Part shown: positions 31,222 to 44,609 of the stretch, one piece after another
Position numbering within the stretch: position 1 is the first letter of the stretch
Layout: every line of letters begins with the position of its first letter
Assembly: GCA_965153455.1 (NCBI GenBank)
Contig: OZ234496.1
Coordinates: forward strand, 17,290,304 to 17,354,303
Source: Sphagnum compactum
Lineage: Eukaryota > Bryophyta > Sphagnopsida > Sphagnales
Length of the DNA stretch: 64,000 nucleotides
Direction of reading: 5' to 3'
Position numbers and translations under genes: made by a program
Notes under the pieces: model-generated
Databases searched by the model: none
What the model was told of the DNA's origin: nothing
Seen by the model: the letters and a program-made list of their open reading frames with translations, nothing else

Positions 31222-34200
31222 TTCCTGTCTAGACCTCATGGTATGGAGATCTTTTGTTCACAGCACCCATAAACTCTACATTATATTCAAGAAGTCTGTG
31301 GCTTTGTTTCTTTCCTAGAGGCTTATGCACTGAAAGGGTTTTCTTTCAGCACCCTTTGGCAACAAGTATGCATGCAATGTACACAAAAGAGAATAGGTGT
31401 AGTAAATGTGTAAACATTTCGTTGAACATGAAACAAGTACGTCAAGTGATTGCTCCAACAATGCTTGGGTTGTTGCTCTCATGTCAAACTAATCTATTTC
31501 TGATTACCAGCCATCCAATCATTGGTGAGAGGCACCTTGCTGCTGGCATTGCCTTTGCTTCATCCAGCCCACCCACTTTAGAAAACTCAAAAGGTTAATA
31601 ACCTTCTATCAGGACTCACAAGGAACTACTAGAGTATGTTACATATATCTATTGGCCTTTGTTGAAATGTTTGGCATAAACTCAAGAACTTGAGGAAGTA
31701 CACAATGTGCTTCACCACATACAAGTCCATTGTGAAATCTGCTTATGTAGAGGATTTTTCTGAGTAAATACCAATCAATGCAACATTCCAATTGGAAATC
31801 CAATCGTATGATCCCTAAACTCCATGAACAGTCTCAGGAGCTTTGAAACTTGTTCTCTTGCAGATTAAGAAAAAGCCCAAATGTTGGTAGAATATTGCAA
31901 GGAAGGTTACATAGGTTTCAATGGTTATTGGGCTTTAGAGTTGTGCTCCACACAGACCAAAATAGGGATTCATAGGACCCCCAAGAATAGGAAGCAGTTT
32001 ATCACCTTATGGACCGAGGCATGCAATTGTCACCAATTTGGGAAAGGTGGCAGACATTGGTTGCTCAATTCTGGGTTCCAGAGTCTGATTCTCAGGTTGA
32101 TTCTTGATACCTAAAGCTGGATACGCCGTATGCTCGAGGTTCAAAAGTTTTTGACAAAAAATTGAAAATCTGGAACCAGACTTAGAACTGGCCTCATATT
32201 GGAACTGGACTTGGAAAAACTGGATCTGGAGCTGGTCTCCAAACCTTTTTTTAATCCAGTTTTAGATGCACCCAAGCTCCAATGATTCACTGGAGCTGGT
32301 TTAGGTAGTTCTACTACCGCTGGGTCCCATGGTATTTTGTCTTACCAAATTTCAACTTGGAATTTATTTAGTCATTCCCAAGTAAAGAGGCATGAAAAAG
32401 TGTATTTTGGAATTTTGTGTCTTTGTAAAGCTATCTTTTCTTTCTGACATCATTTTCACAAGCAAATGTTGAATACCTTCTTCACCAATTTACATCTCAT
32501 TTTGTTTCACATGAATCTTAATCCAATTGTTGAATTGAATTTAAAGTTAAATTGAAGTTCAATTCAATTCAATTCAATACAAATTCCAATCAAGGTATTT
32601 GAATTCAATTCAAAATGCATGCAACGTCATTCAATATTTTCATTCAAATGAAACTTAATTTTCATAAAAATCAATTCATTTTTTTCATCAATGGATTAGT
32701 TCATCATCATCACTCGTAGGTAGTGCACAACAGCATGGAGCCCAAGTAAATTTAAAAGAAAAATGTAACCATGCAATTATAACTATTTTGAAAAAGGTCG
32801 CAAATGGGTGTACTTTGATTATTGGTTGCACAACTCTGGTACATCCAAAATATTCAATCTTGTACTATGTGTAAGGATGCAAAACCAGATCTTGTGGAAA
32901 ACAGAATTGATTTCTTATTCCTTTGTTTGAATAAATTGGAAACTAGAAGTTTTGGAATGTGAAGAACTGGGGTCAGGAACCACCAAACCCAAAGTTCCAT
33001 TAAATTTTTAAAAATTTCCCATCAAAAGCTAATTATTTGTATATTTATCAAACAGATTTTATTTTAAAAATTAGTCATATGAATTGCTTTTTACATTTCA
33101 TAGTGAAGCCAAACCTCATGATACAGAAAGGCAAGTGACAACCCAAAAAAATAAAATGATATATATATATAGGCATGATTAAATCAGTTACCCAACATTC
33201 ATATCTTGAGAAGAAACCCAACAAGTAGATGGGTAGATTTCAAAACAACCTGTCAATTGGATGGGTGCACCCAAAATTTACACATGCGTGTCCATTAACT
33301 TGGGGCAATTAAAAAAAAACATGACAATTCTTTATGGTTATGTTCAAAAGGATAATAATAAAAAAACTGGACCGCACTGACTTTCTTAAAAGGCTCAGAC
33401 CGTTATGGTTTTGTTCAAAAGTTAAAACTCAACAACACTAAATTTTTCAAGCAGCTCAAACTGTTATGGTTATTTTCAAAAGCAAAAACTGGACAACACT
33501 ACTTCGAACCACTAACAATGAAAACAGACACTAAAGTTATCCATAAATTCACACTATTAGAGGCCAAGAACGGCCAGTTTCGACATGATAGGCCATCAAA
33601 TGGGTAACTGGGAATGAAAATTTTACAAAACCAAATAATTGGGACCCAAACCAGATTTTCCATCAATTTTGGTAGTAAACTGAGTATCATGCTGTATTTT
33701 CATTTTTGCTGAGCACCTCCACTGCTGCTACATATATTTTCACTGCTCCTACCACCTGTACATCTACTACAATTACTCTCGAACGTTGTACATTAAATGT
33801 TGAGTTTCAGCATTTCATACTGAGATTTACATTTTATATTGAGATTTGATAAAATTTCATTACTTTGCTGATGATACCACTGAAAGAGGGGACAAGGGGT
33901 GAAAGCAGGCCCAAAGACAGGGTGAAGACAGGCTGCCCTTGTGAACAAATCTACTCCCTACAGTTCTGCACCAACATCCTTAAAGTCACCCTGTGTTTGG
34001 GCCCTAGTTTGACCCTGCAAACCCTGTCTCATCCACAAGTTGATTGTAACCATGTATAGAGTGAAGCAAAAACTGGGTATCTTTTTTTTTCCCTAATAAT
34101 GAAACTGGATATCAGTTCATAAAGTATGTAGGATTTTATTCTGACAAGACTTGATTCATTGAACAATAATATGAGCCCAGCAATGAAGGTAGGGGCAGGC

Positions 34201-34572
34201 AGGTAAGACAAATGCAAAACTGGGGGTTGGAGGAAACTCCTGTGAGGACCAATTTTAGGTGAGATTACTAGTTTGGTCCCCTCTTTGTTTCATGTGTACT
34301 GTTTTCATCCTGACTCTTGATTTCGTACCCAGTTTTGGCCAAAACAAACTGGGGTACTGGGGGACAAAAGGATAACTCTATCTTGTTTTTTCAATTGTTT
34401 TTTTGGGTGGGTTTTTGGGGGTGGGGTGTTTAGAGTAGGGTTCACTTGGCATCACCACCAGAAGACCTAGGGCAAGTGAAACCTAGAAGAAGAACAGAAT
34501 TAGGGTTTTAATCTCAGCATCATGTAACCCTAAGAAGTGCGTCAAGACAGATGATGGTCTTTCTTCAAATCC
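31222..34572. other. Intergenic DNA with several repeats
   Basis: The first part is probably 3' UTR. About 32150-32260 and 32935-33000 carry degenerate GGAACTGG/GAACCAG motifs. About 32365-32660 is a diverged copy of the repeat at 4430-4800. About 33665-33750 matches 48466-48545 (GTAAACTGAGT, CCTCCACTGCTGCTACATA, TATTTTCACTGCT). No gene is recognised. Confidence 0.5.
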
Positions 34573-37500
34573 ATGCCTGCTACCAATGCTTCCTCTTTGA
34601 CAGATTCAATGGACATTAAGGTTGTTCAGCAGCATGCACAATCTTCTTCGTCTTCTTCTTGTGAGGACGGCAATCCCTTTGGAGCTGTGATCAGGAGAGC
34701 AGAAGGACTTTTGCATTCTGTTTGTGCAAAATGGGGACCTTTGGCAGACAAAGCCAAGCAATGTCTTCTGAAGAATAAGGGTTTAGGGAGGAGCACTAGT
34801 TCTTTGTTTGATTCTGCTGCTTCTGCTTCTGCTGCTGCTGCTGTTTTGTCTCTTCCCTTGTGCTCTGCCTCTCTTTCTTTGGGCAAAGATGATTGTGGCA
34901 GGGGTTCAAGAGGTGGAGATTCTGGCAATGTTGGCAGTCTGCGGACAGAACAGTACATGCCAGTATCAAGAGGGCCGGGTAAAAGACGAGGGAGTCGTAG
35001 AAGGAAAGGGAATGGGATTCAGTTTGTGCAGCAGCAAGTTGGAGAAGAGGAAGAGAGGGTTCTTATCAGTGAGATTTTGATACAAAACAAAGATGGACAG
35101 AACCTGGAGGATTCAGAGTTGCTGGCCACTGCTCAGCAGGCACTCAAGGCGTGTAAACCTAATTTTGCCTTGACAACATCAGAGGTGCAAGAGGATGTGC
35201 ATCGTATTATTGACACGGGTTACTTTTCTTCTTGCATGCCATCTGCAGAAGATACTCGAGATGGTGTCCGCCTCATTTTCAAGGTTAGGGTTCCTTTTTC
35301 TTCAATCTGACTCATTTGGACTCTGCTCAGTATAATTTGCTGAAAACAAAGCTTCTGCTGCTTGGCATGAGTTCACCAAGTGCACCCAATGCAGCACATA
35401 TTCTGAGTACTGGTCTACCCACCAGAATGCAGTTTCGGAACTGTATCCAAGCTAGCATCTCTAGTACCACACATTCTCAATTGCAAGTGAGAAGCTCTTT
35501 GATGGCAAGTGCTGAGTTGGTCTTGTCATGGATGGTCGTTGCATTTTGTGGGAGTGAAGGTGGAGCCAAATCAAGAGCTCAAGGGGCTGGTTTGCAATGG
35601 TGCAAATGTGCTGCCTACTCGAGTTGTGGAGAATGCCTTTCGTGATGAATTTGGTATGCATCGTTCCTGCAGCTGCTGCTTTTTTGAGTAGCTTACAATA
35701 TCTCCACTGCATGTAATTAGCACTGGAAACCCTTGTTCTTGCATGCTTCTGTGCATGCTAATTCACCTTCACATGTGCTTTATTGCAATTTTCTTGTGCT
35801 GTTTTGTGGGGAGACTGTTTGATTTGATATATGTATGGGTGTTGGTTCAGGAAAGGTGGTCAACATCCAACGCCTTAACAAAGTGCTGGACACTCTGAAT
35901 GGATGGTACAGAGATCGAGGCCTATTTGGACAGGTCAGATTAATGTTGAGAATATGCTGGGAAGACCTAATTCACAAACATGTATATCTGTGATATTTCT
36001 GCCTTGTTATTGCATGCTTCTGCTTCATTTGTGTGGTGGGCACTTTGTTTGTACAATGTCAGCTACCCAGTGGTGATGACAGGCAGTGATATACAGGTCA
36101 CAGATGTTGAGATTTTGCCGGATGGTGTTATCCGAGTGCAAGTTGCAGAGGCTGAGGTGCACAACATCAACATTAGGTTCTTGGACAGGAAAACGTACAT
36201 ATCTTCGACAAACCAATCATGATGTGTCCTTTTCAATGAAAATGAAATTCCTGCTTCAGGCCTATCCTGAGGCTCAACATGCCACTCATTCTGTCAGACA
36301 TATGCATGTTGTGTAGGGGTGAGCCAACTGTGGGGAAAACACACCCTGAGACTCTTCTTCGTCAACTCACAACAAAGATTGGGCAGGTGAGCATTTCAGT
36401 CCACCCTGATCAATAGTAGTTGTTCATGATAGTACTGTCTCTTTGTGGCATTGTGGTTTTTTCATTTTCTATATAGTGTGCAGTTTTGCTCACAGGGCAG
36501 TTGCATATTTTATGTTGGACACAGGTGTACAGTCTCCAACAGGGAAGGCGTGATGTGGAGACAGTGTTCACAATGGGAATCATGGAAGATGTAAACCTGG
36601 TGCCACAACCTGCTGGTGGTAGGTGCAATCTCCTTTTGGCCTTAGTGATGTATGTGTATATTGTTCCAGCTGCATCATTTCTCTCATGTATGGCTGAGCT
36701 TTTCTTTGTCACCATGTTTTTGTCTTTGGGTAAGAGAGATGGGAAGAAGCTGTGAATGTGTGATGCAGACACAGGTATGGTGGATCTTACAATGAACGTG
36801 GTTGAGCGTGTGACGGGTGGTTTTTCAGCAGGAGGTGGTCTGTCAGGGAATGGGTGAGTGCTCTCAAATATTAAGCTTCAAGGCATGGGATATTGAGACA
36901 AATAGCTGTTTACAGGAGTCATGTTGGGGAAAGGAGATTCAAGTGAATGCCATGCCAATGTCCCTTTCAGATTCCATCTGACATTTTTGTGGCTTCATGG
37001 TGTGCAGTATATCAAATGGAGCTCTGCAAGGCCTTGTTGGAAGGTTTGTTCTTGACTGATGTCCCTGCCCTCTTTGGTAGTCCCAACACATGCTCTGGTG
37101 GTTGATCCACAGTTATGGGCAGTCTTAAATGAGAATGTGTATTGTAGGGTGAAATACAGTTACTGTTATGGGTATAAGCACAATCTCCATGTTTGCAGTT
37201 TGGCTTTCTGCATGGAGAATTGCTCAATCAAGGCAGTTATCAATACCTACCTGATGAGGGTGTGTATCTGGCTCTCTGTCAACTTGTGCAGCTTTGCATA
37301 CTCTCATAGGAATGCATTTGGACGAAACCAGAAGCTTAACATTTCATTGGAGAGAGGGCAAATTGATTCCATGTTCAGAATAAACTACACTGACCCCTGG
37401 CTTGAGGGTGATGATAAGAGAACTTCACGGGCCATCAACATTCAGGTGAGATATCCCAAGCTTTGTGTGCTTTGACACTGAATGGAGAGAAGCTTGTTGC

Positions 37501-40390
37501 AGATACTTTGTTATATGATGCTAAAGACTTTACAGCAGTCCACAGGTGTGGTTACAGAGTACCTAAAGTATATGGTGGCTGTGTTTGCAGAATTCTCGAA
37601 GTCCAGGGACAATAGTGCATGGAATTCGCAGAGATGGGCCATCTTCAGGTCCATTGCATGGTGGCGTGACAATAGGGAGGCTTATGGCAGGGGTGGATTA
37701 CAGCCGCCCATTACGCCCTAAATGGAGTGGGACTGCTGGCATCAGCTTCCAGGTAAAGAGAGCATTGATACTGCAGCTGCCGTGTCAATTTCTATAGTGT
37801 GTGATACATGATTGTCTGGTTTAGATTGTGGGCACCTCTTGCAACTGTGGTTGATTTTTGTGCTGCTTTGCAGCGGGCAGGAGCTCGAGATGAACATGGA
37901 CAACCAAAGGTGGTGGATGTGAATGGCGGCCCTCTCACATTCAGGTACTTGTCGTAGTTTGTTACACCTAGTAGAGGGACAATTTGTATCCTTTTTTGTC
38001 TCTTGAGTGCTAGCCAACATCACGTCTGAGTCTTCCCATTGCTTCCGGAAAGGCAACAGAAACTCAGGACGCAGATAGTGTATAATGGTTTGCCCAAGTT
38101 TTTTGGGAAGATTATTATATGCTTATCTACACCCACTGTTGGGAGCTGATGAACTCAGTGGGTAGTCATGGCAGCTCGTCACTGCCGTTCGTGATGAAGG
38201 TGATGGTCTGTCACTTTGTGAGCGACTCTCATGAGGTTATGACTGCACTCATTGTCGTGTTACCTTTAATTGTTGTTGTGGAGATTTCTCTGCAACTTCA
38301 TCGATCTTGTATCCTTCTTGATTTGTCAACATTGAGGATTAGGGTTTAGGGTAAGAGCTTCACATTCATGCCAGTCCTTGTACTCATAGACTGTGTTTTG
38401 TGTTTTGTCCCAGTGGACGGGCCTACGATGACATGCTTGTGGCAAAGCTGGAGACTGTATATATGGACTCAGGCGATAATGGCTCCTCTCAAGTAAGTCT
38501 TACTTGGTAGATAGATGCTACATCCGAAAGTTACATCCTAAAGCTAGCCATTGAACAATGCACTCATCAGAATATACATAGCCATTGCAGAGATTGCCAT
38601 TCTATAATCTTCAACAACTTCATGCAGGTAAAGTTTTAGCATTGTTTTGATGTGAGTCCTGTTCCCAACCTTTTCTTTTGTGTGACTGCTGTCTTCGTTC
38701 ATTTTTGCTGGGATTTCACAATGGTTTTGCTCACTGCACAAATTTTCTCTTGTTTTTGGGTATAAGTATCTTTTACTCTGTGCTTTTCTGATAGAGTTGG
38801 AATGTGTAAATTCAGTTTCACAAGGTTTTTGTTTCACAGGTTTGTCAAAAGATGCTCATTTTTGTCAGCAAAATGGTTTCTCAGTTTCATATACCAGCTT
38901 TAATCTGCACAAAATAATAGAGGTCTTCAGCATTACTGATTGATGATGATCCTGTCACTGATGGTGATTTAATTGCATCATGTGCAGCTTGTCTTCAACA
39001 CAGAGCAAGGACTACCCCTTGCAAAAAACTGGCTTTTCTTCAACCGGATCAATGTACGAGCCAGGCAGGGCCTTCGTGTTGGACCTGTCCGGTGTATAGC
39101 AAGGTTAGTAGACAATGACTGATATAGTGTACATCCTGTTGTGTGTGCTGGAATGTCTTGTAGACAACATTTACTTTTCTTTTAGTTGCCACTCAACTAA
39201 GATGCTGCCATGACTTTCATGAAAATATGGTAATGTAGGTTTGCAAATATGGCCTCATTGGGGACAATGTGCTGGATCCTTCAGATAGTATGCAGTCTGC
39301 ACCTTTGATTTCTGTCTGTTCTGGGCTTGGTAAATATTCAATGGTGGGATGGAAATAGTGTCATCCTGGGTCATCATGGGTTGCTTCTGAAGTTGCTGAT
39401 AGGCAACCCCATTTTGCTACACATGCTTGTAGTTTCTCAGGAGGCACAGTAATAGGGGACCTGGCTCCACATGAGGCATTTCCTATTGGAGGCACGAATA
39501 GTGTCCGTGGTTACGATGAAGGCTCTGTAGGCTCAGGTCGTTCATGCATTGTGGCCAGTGGTGAAATTTCAGTTCCTCTGGTAAGCACTTGCATTATGCT
39601 TGTCTTCTCCTCCAAGAACAAATGTGATCCAAATGATTGCACAATGGATCTCAGAAAGAAGACCTAAATGATGGTGAGATGATTGTATCATTTAGTTCTT
39701 TTATGAACCTATTGCTCCTAGGAAGTGCACCAGTATTTCCTCTTTTCTTGCTTCACCAAAAGATTATATGGTTAGTGCTGCCATGTTATAATTCTATAGT
39801 TTGCTCATGTGTGATGTATAGATTGGACCTGTGGAGGGAGCAATTTTTGCAGACTATGGGACAGATTTGGGCTCTGGACACACTGTCCCAGGTGAGTCAA
39901 TACTTTTGAGACCAAAGTGTCCAGTATCTGCCAGTTTGATTCTGAGTCAGATGAGCTAGAGATAGGGTAAACCACTGAGCTGGAGAGTTCTTTTAGTCCA
40001 GAGAAAATTGTGACAATCCTGCTCTATCCACATCACAAGTTTCATCACTGTAGATTAGTGTGATGTAACATATTGTTTGCAAGCCTCTTTACTTAAGGTT
40101 ATGTCTCTAGCAGGAGTGTAAGAATTGGGTCTGGTTGCAAAACTCTGTGCTAGAAGGTTCTTAGTGAAATTGTGGGTATTGGTGTTTGATAGTGTTGCTT
40201 TATGTGGCTCTCATGTCTATTCTTGATTTACCCAGGGGATCCTGCGGGAGTCAGAGGGAAGCCTGGGAAGGGCTATGGATATGGAGCGGGCATTCGTGTG
40301 GACTCGCCTCTGGGACCCTTGCGGCTAGAATATGCTTTCAATGATAACCACGCTCGTCGCTTCCATTTTGGTATTGGCTACCGCAATTAA
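34573..40390 (+). CDS. OEP80: OEP80 (Toc75-V), plastid outer-envelope Omp85 protein, sixteen exons
   Basis: The model is join(34573..35283, 35560..35653, 35851..35933, 36097..36194, 36317..36386, 36525..36618, 36769..36853, 37008..37043, 37292..37445, 37591..37752, 37874..37944, 38414..38492, 38988..39103, 39433..39580, 39822..39891, 40236..40390), 741 aa, close to the 732 of Arabidopsis OEP80. The first ~160 residues are Ser/Ala- and Arg-rich and variable. POTRA repeats start near 162 ([53 protein letters not shown]). The Omp85 barrel follows ([71 protein letters not shown], ending FHFGIGYRN). The VRGY motif of the barrel loop is intact. The protein is essential for inserting beta-barrels in the plastid outer envelope. 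Exon 8 is only 36 nt. Confidence 0.96.
38110..38310 (+). repeat. Intronic repeat shared with the GLR gene (OEP80 copy)
   Basis: Within OEP80 intron 11, GTAGTCATGGCAGCTCGTCA, TTCGTGATGAAGGTGATGG, CACTTTGTGAG and TTGTGGAGATTTCTCTGC follow the same order and orientation as the GLR intron 2 copy. It resembles a short non-autonomous element whose ends I could not define. Confidence 0.8.
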
Positions 40391-43300
40391 GTGGGATCGT
40401 GGTGAAAAATAGCCCTCTGGATATGGATTTTTTGACACAACCATTCTTTGCAAATTGGCCTGCATAAAGGGTCTGTAAGGAATAAATGCGACCGTATGCT
40501 GCTCTCTTTAATTATGACCAATTTTTTACTCTCTCATGAGTTTTTCTGTTTTGCTTGCCTCTGTATTTGTGCACAGAGCTTATATCTAGACCTTCATGTC
40601 CTCCACATCTTGATGCCTATACTTTGAAAAGATGTGCAACATTTTGGAGCAAACTGTGCTCCAAAATTTACAAACACATGTAGCAAACAGACCAAGATGG
40701 TAGTTTGCAGTCTTGTTGGTGCTGGTGTAAGTGATGGAACTAGGCTGGGAGTGCATGATGGATGTAGGATCAAGAGGGCAGTCAGACTGTCTTTTGTGAG
40801 CAGTTGTTGCAGTGGCAGTTAAGACTAGCCCAACATTGTGCAACTCGCTCACTGTAAAAAACAATATGATAGTAGGGATCAGTTTGATGCAAAGTTGCAT
40901 AGGGAGGTGAAAATTGAAGATTTGAAAATGGTTTAAATCGGTTTTTAAATCTGAAAAAACTGGAAGCCCAAAAGACCAGCAAGTGCGAAGTTTTTGTTCA
41001 TTTTAATCAACATAAAATAAAAACAAGATGTTGGGTCTTTTGAATCTCCAGATGAACACTTTGGAGAAAAATTTGGAGCCATCAAGTTTGTCATAGACAC
41101 AGACCTTTGAGCTCAGCATTTTCCTATAAGTTCATATCTTTGCGCATCTAATCTTCCTCCCATAGAAAAGCTTAATGATCTTCCATTTACTCATCGATTG
41201 ATGATAAACTAAGAACCTTGGTAATGTTGACATAATTAGGATATAACTATTTTAAGGATTTTCCTATGGCCATACATTCAACCATCCTCAAGTTGGTTGC
41301 ACAAACACCAAACTCTTCATTTTTAAAAAACTCAACCTATTGCAAACACTTGTAAGAAATCTAATTATGAAATTGAAATACAAGTCATGGTAATTCAAAA
41401 TCCTTAACCCTTAACAAATAATTCAACATAGACATGATACACAAAATATGAAAAAACTCAATGTGTCACATTTGTTTGTGTACACAAAATTGAAGCAACT
41501 TTTATTATGCTCACACATTAGGTAATTACAATCTTGTGACAATCCCCTTAGTGTCAAAGCTTGAAGTTTGGGAACATATCTTCCAAACTTGTCCCACCAA
41601 GATACAAGGACCAACATGGAGTTTTACAAGTTCGTAGCTTCTCATGCAAATTGCCCTTGCTTGCATAGAAACTTGAAGAGCTCGTCAACCAAAGAATTTT
41701 TATCAATGGTTTGTCAATGCTCAAATAAGATCTTCATCCGTCTTGTAACTTAGAGGAAATATTATCCAAAAAATGACACCACAATGGATGTAGAATGTGT
41801 GTTACAATGTGTATTAAATGATAAAATGATTTCCCATCGTGACATCCACCTTTGACTAACTAATTGAAGTGGTCAATATGCAAATAAGGTGCTAGCTATC
41901 AAAAGCACGTCTCTTGAATTCATAATATATTCTCATAATAGAATTTTTCAAATGCATTCATGTTATTAGGAGCCAAAAGTGTCAAAAAAAAAAAAAACAA
42001 AGTCCTTGTAACGAGTGGATTAAATTCGTTAATTAAGACATGACATAACATAAATGATCATTCAAGAAAAATAATTTTAAAATCATGATTTACAAATTGA
42101 TAAAAAATTGTGTTAGTTGTTATGTCAAAAACAAAATGTTGCATTATATTATTATGTAAATATGTATTGAAAACATTTCTCATACATATATCATTTTCAA
42201 ATAAATTCAAAAAAAATCAAGATTCTATCAATGCATCCATTTTCAAATCATATTTTTAAAATTAAGGAACAATTTTTTTTAAATGACTCATAATAACACA
42301 ATACACCCTTCCCAAGTAGTTAAACATATAATAATGTAAAACAGTTGCCAATTTTTCACAATTGATTCAACATTGTTGGCAAAAATATCAACCAACATGA
42401 GGTTTTTGACCTTCAATCACATGGGTCATTATGATTGGAAGTCGAATTTTCAGTTTGACTCTCGTCTACTATTTTGGTCATAACTAATTTTTGGATCTTC
42501 CAACTAAAGAATGTGAGACCCCTTTTGATATCCTCTATAGCTCTCATGCCAAGATTAATCATTATTTTGACTAATGTGCTAGTTCATAGAAGCTAACACT
42601 ATTGCCCACCCACATATCTAGAAATTGGCAACATGGATCAAATGTAGCACATGTTGCCAAAAGGTGATAATGTCTTCACTAGAAAGTCTCAAATTTGACT
42701 AGAACTTGCTACTAGTGTTTGTTATTTCAACCTTACATAGATGACTTTTTTTTTTTCATGAGCTTCTACCTAAAGCACCCTAAAAAACAAGACCCAAGTT
42801 TGTATGACCATTTCCTTGAGGTTAAGACAAGAAACTTTGAACATAGGGGATATTTTCTTAGTTCACCACATAATGTAGTAAATGGATGTTTGAAAAATAA
42901 AAGACCCTTCAACAATCAAAATGGGAAAGTAGGTTACAACATATGATGAAAGTTCAATACATGGCTCTATCTTACTTGGCATTTGTTGTAATGGATGTGA
43001 TCCCCATTGGCCAATGAAATGTCAAACTAGTATAATAAATTTTTAGTAGTTGAACCCACCTACTCCTACTAATGGTTAATTTTGAACTTGAAAACAATCA
43101 TTGGTTCCTTGATTGTTTTCAAATAAACATCATTAAACTATCCCATCATGAATACATCAATAGGGCCTAGAGCATGGCATTCTAGAAAATTAGTCATGAA
43201 AGAAATTGATATGAAGAGACTATATGCAAATCCTACAATTCAACACATGTACATGTATCCCGTCTTCTCCCATGGAGCACAAGAACATAAAGCAAGGGAT

Positions 43301-43577
43301 CTTCACTCTACTCCTTAAGAGTGCCATGGAAATCATGTCACCTATAATAGACTTGTCCCTCTTAAGGAGTAGGTGTAAGATTCCTCCCTCTCATGTGCCT
43401 CATGATTTACGTATGTTTAAGTTCATGATCACATTTGCTTCATGCTCTACGATGGATAAAGCCCATGGGTGGGGCACATTCTCAAAATGTGACGTTCCTA
43501 TGCCCCTATCATGGGACTTTACCCTACACATATAAGCAATACAAAATTTCCTAGTGCATTTGGAAGGCATAATTATT
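40391..43577. other. Intergenic DNA downstream of OEP80
   Basis: Likely 3' UTR to about 40600, then AT-rich sequence. Open frames at 42719-42946 and 43224-43535 are unfamiliar. The sequence before 43583 continues, across the solo LTR and the hAT insertion, into 44529-44601 and 47250 onward, so an older element may have been broken by both; I cannot name it. Confidence 0.4.
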
Positions 43578-43582
43578 ATATA

Positions 43583-44523
43583 TGTCGCAACCCTAACCTT
43601 GGCTCACGACCAAGGCAAGGGGGTCGCAAGTGTGCGGGCCTATAAGTAGACCCGGGAGTCATATCACATGCTCCCGGGAGTGCAAAGAGTGTGAGGGAGT
43701 GAACCCTCACACTCCCAAGTGAACTCCCATGTTGGGAGTTGGTGAGAGTGGAGTCCCAAAAGGACTCCCAAAACTTCAGAGAGCGTTTTGAGGGGTCAAA
43801 ACTCAATGGCTTGTTGCGCTTTTTATATCAATGGAAAGCTCTTGAAGTGTAGATGTCTTAAATGGGCTCGCATTGCTCATTTAGACATCTGAAACACAAG
43901 TTATGGCCAAAAGAAGGCCCGGGACTCGAACTCCCGGGAGTCCGCCAGTTTTGACTCCCGACCACTAAAAGTCGGGAATCGACCCGAAATACTTGGCTGC
44001 AGAAAACGTGCGACATACCCTTGAAAAGGTCTCGATGAGACCTACAACTTTGCTTCAGACGGCAACTCAATCGGAGGTTGGCTCCGAAAGTTATGAGGCT
44101 TCAAAGTCGCGAGAGTCCAAAGTTGCGCGATTTCGGGACTCCCACGCGGGAGTCCCGGGACAAAAAGGCCATTTGGATGCCAGCCCCGCGACGAGTCACA
44201 GAGTATACTATAGGGAGTAAGGTGGTGGCTTACTCCCGAGCCCGGGGTGTGGTGTGTCAAAGTGAGTCCGAGTTCACCCGTGGCTGTCCCAACACCAAAA
44301 GGACCCAGAATGAGTTCTAACCACTTTGTGTGGTTTCATGCAGGCCCGTGTGAGTGAGTAAAGCTTGTCAACTCTGCCTAGTCTTTCCCGGGACTTCTAG
44401 CACGCCCCTCTTACCCCCCCTCTAATGCTGGAAGTCGGGATCGTGCTCCAAGTTCCAACTCCTTCCGCATTGCCATATACCTAGACCCTCAAGTGGGTCT
44501 ACCCGGAACTTGGGAGCGCGACA
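43583..44523. mobile_element. Solo LTR, 941 bp, with 5-bp target-site duplication
   Basis: The unit starts TGTCGCAACCC and ends GGGAGCGCGACA, so its ends form the perfect inverted repeat TGTCGC/GCGACA with the canonical TG...CA of LTRs. ATATA flanks it on both sides (43578-43582 and 44524-44528). A TATA-like TATAAGTAG at 43641 could be the LTR promoter. GC content is well above the surroundings, and CCCGGGAGT motifs recur inside. There is no coding region and no second LTR within reach, which indicates recombination between the two LTRs of a former retrotransposon. Superfamily (Copia or Gypsy) cannot be told from an LTR alone. Confidence 0.88.
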
Positions 44524-44601
44524 ATATATGTGAATATCCCTCTTGGGAAAGAGTTTTCTAATAAGGATGGTGGACCTACTTTGGAAAGCTCCATTGGAGA
44601 C

Positions 44602-44609
44602 TTAAGGAA
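44602..44609. repeat. Left 8-bp target-site duplication of the hAT element (TTAAGGAA)
   Basis: TTAAGGAA lies directly before the element and recurs exactly at 47242-47249 directly after it. Eight-base duplications are the hallmark of hAT insertion. Confidence 0.93.

Noticed and set aside
43858-44320. Overlapping open frames inside the solo LTR
   Set aside because: They are present in several frames on both strands of GC-rich non-coding LTR sequence.
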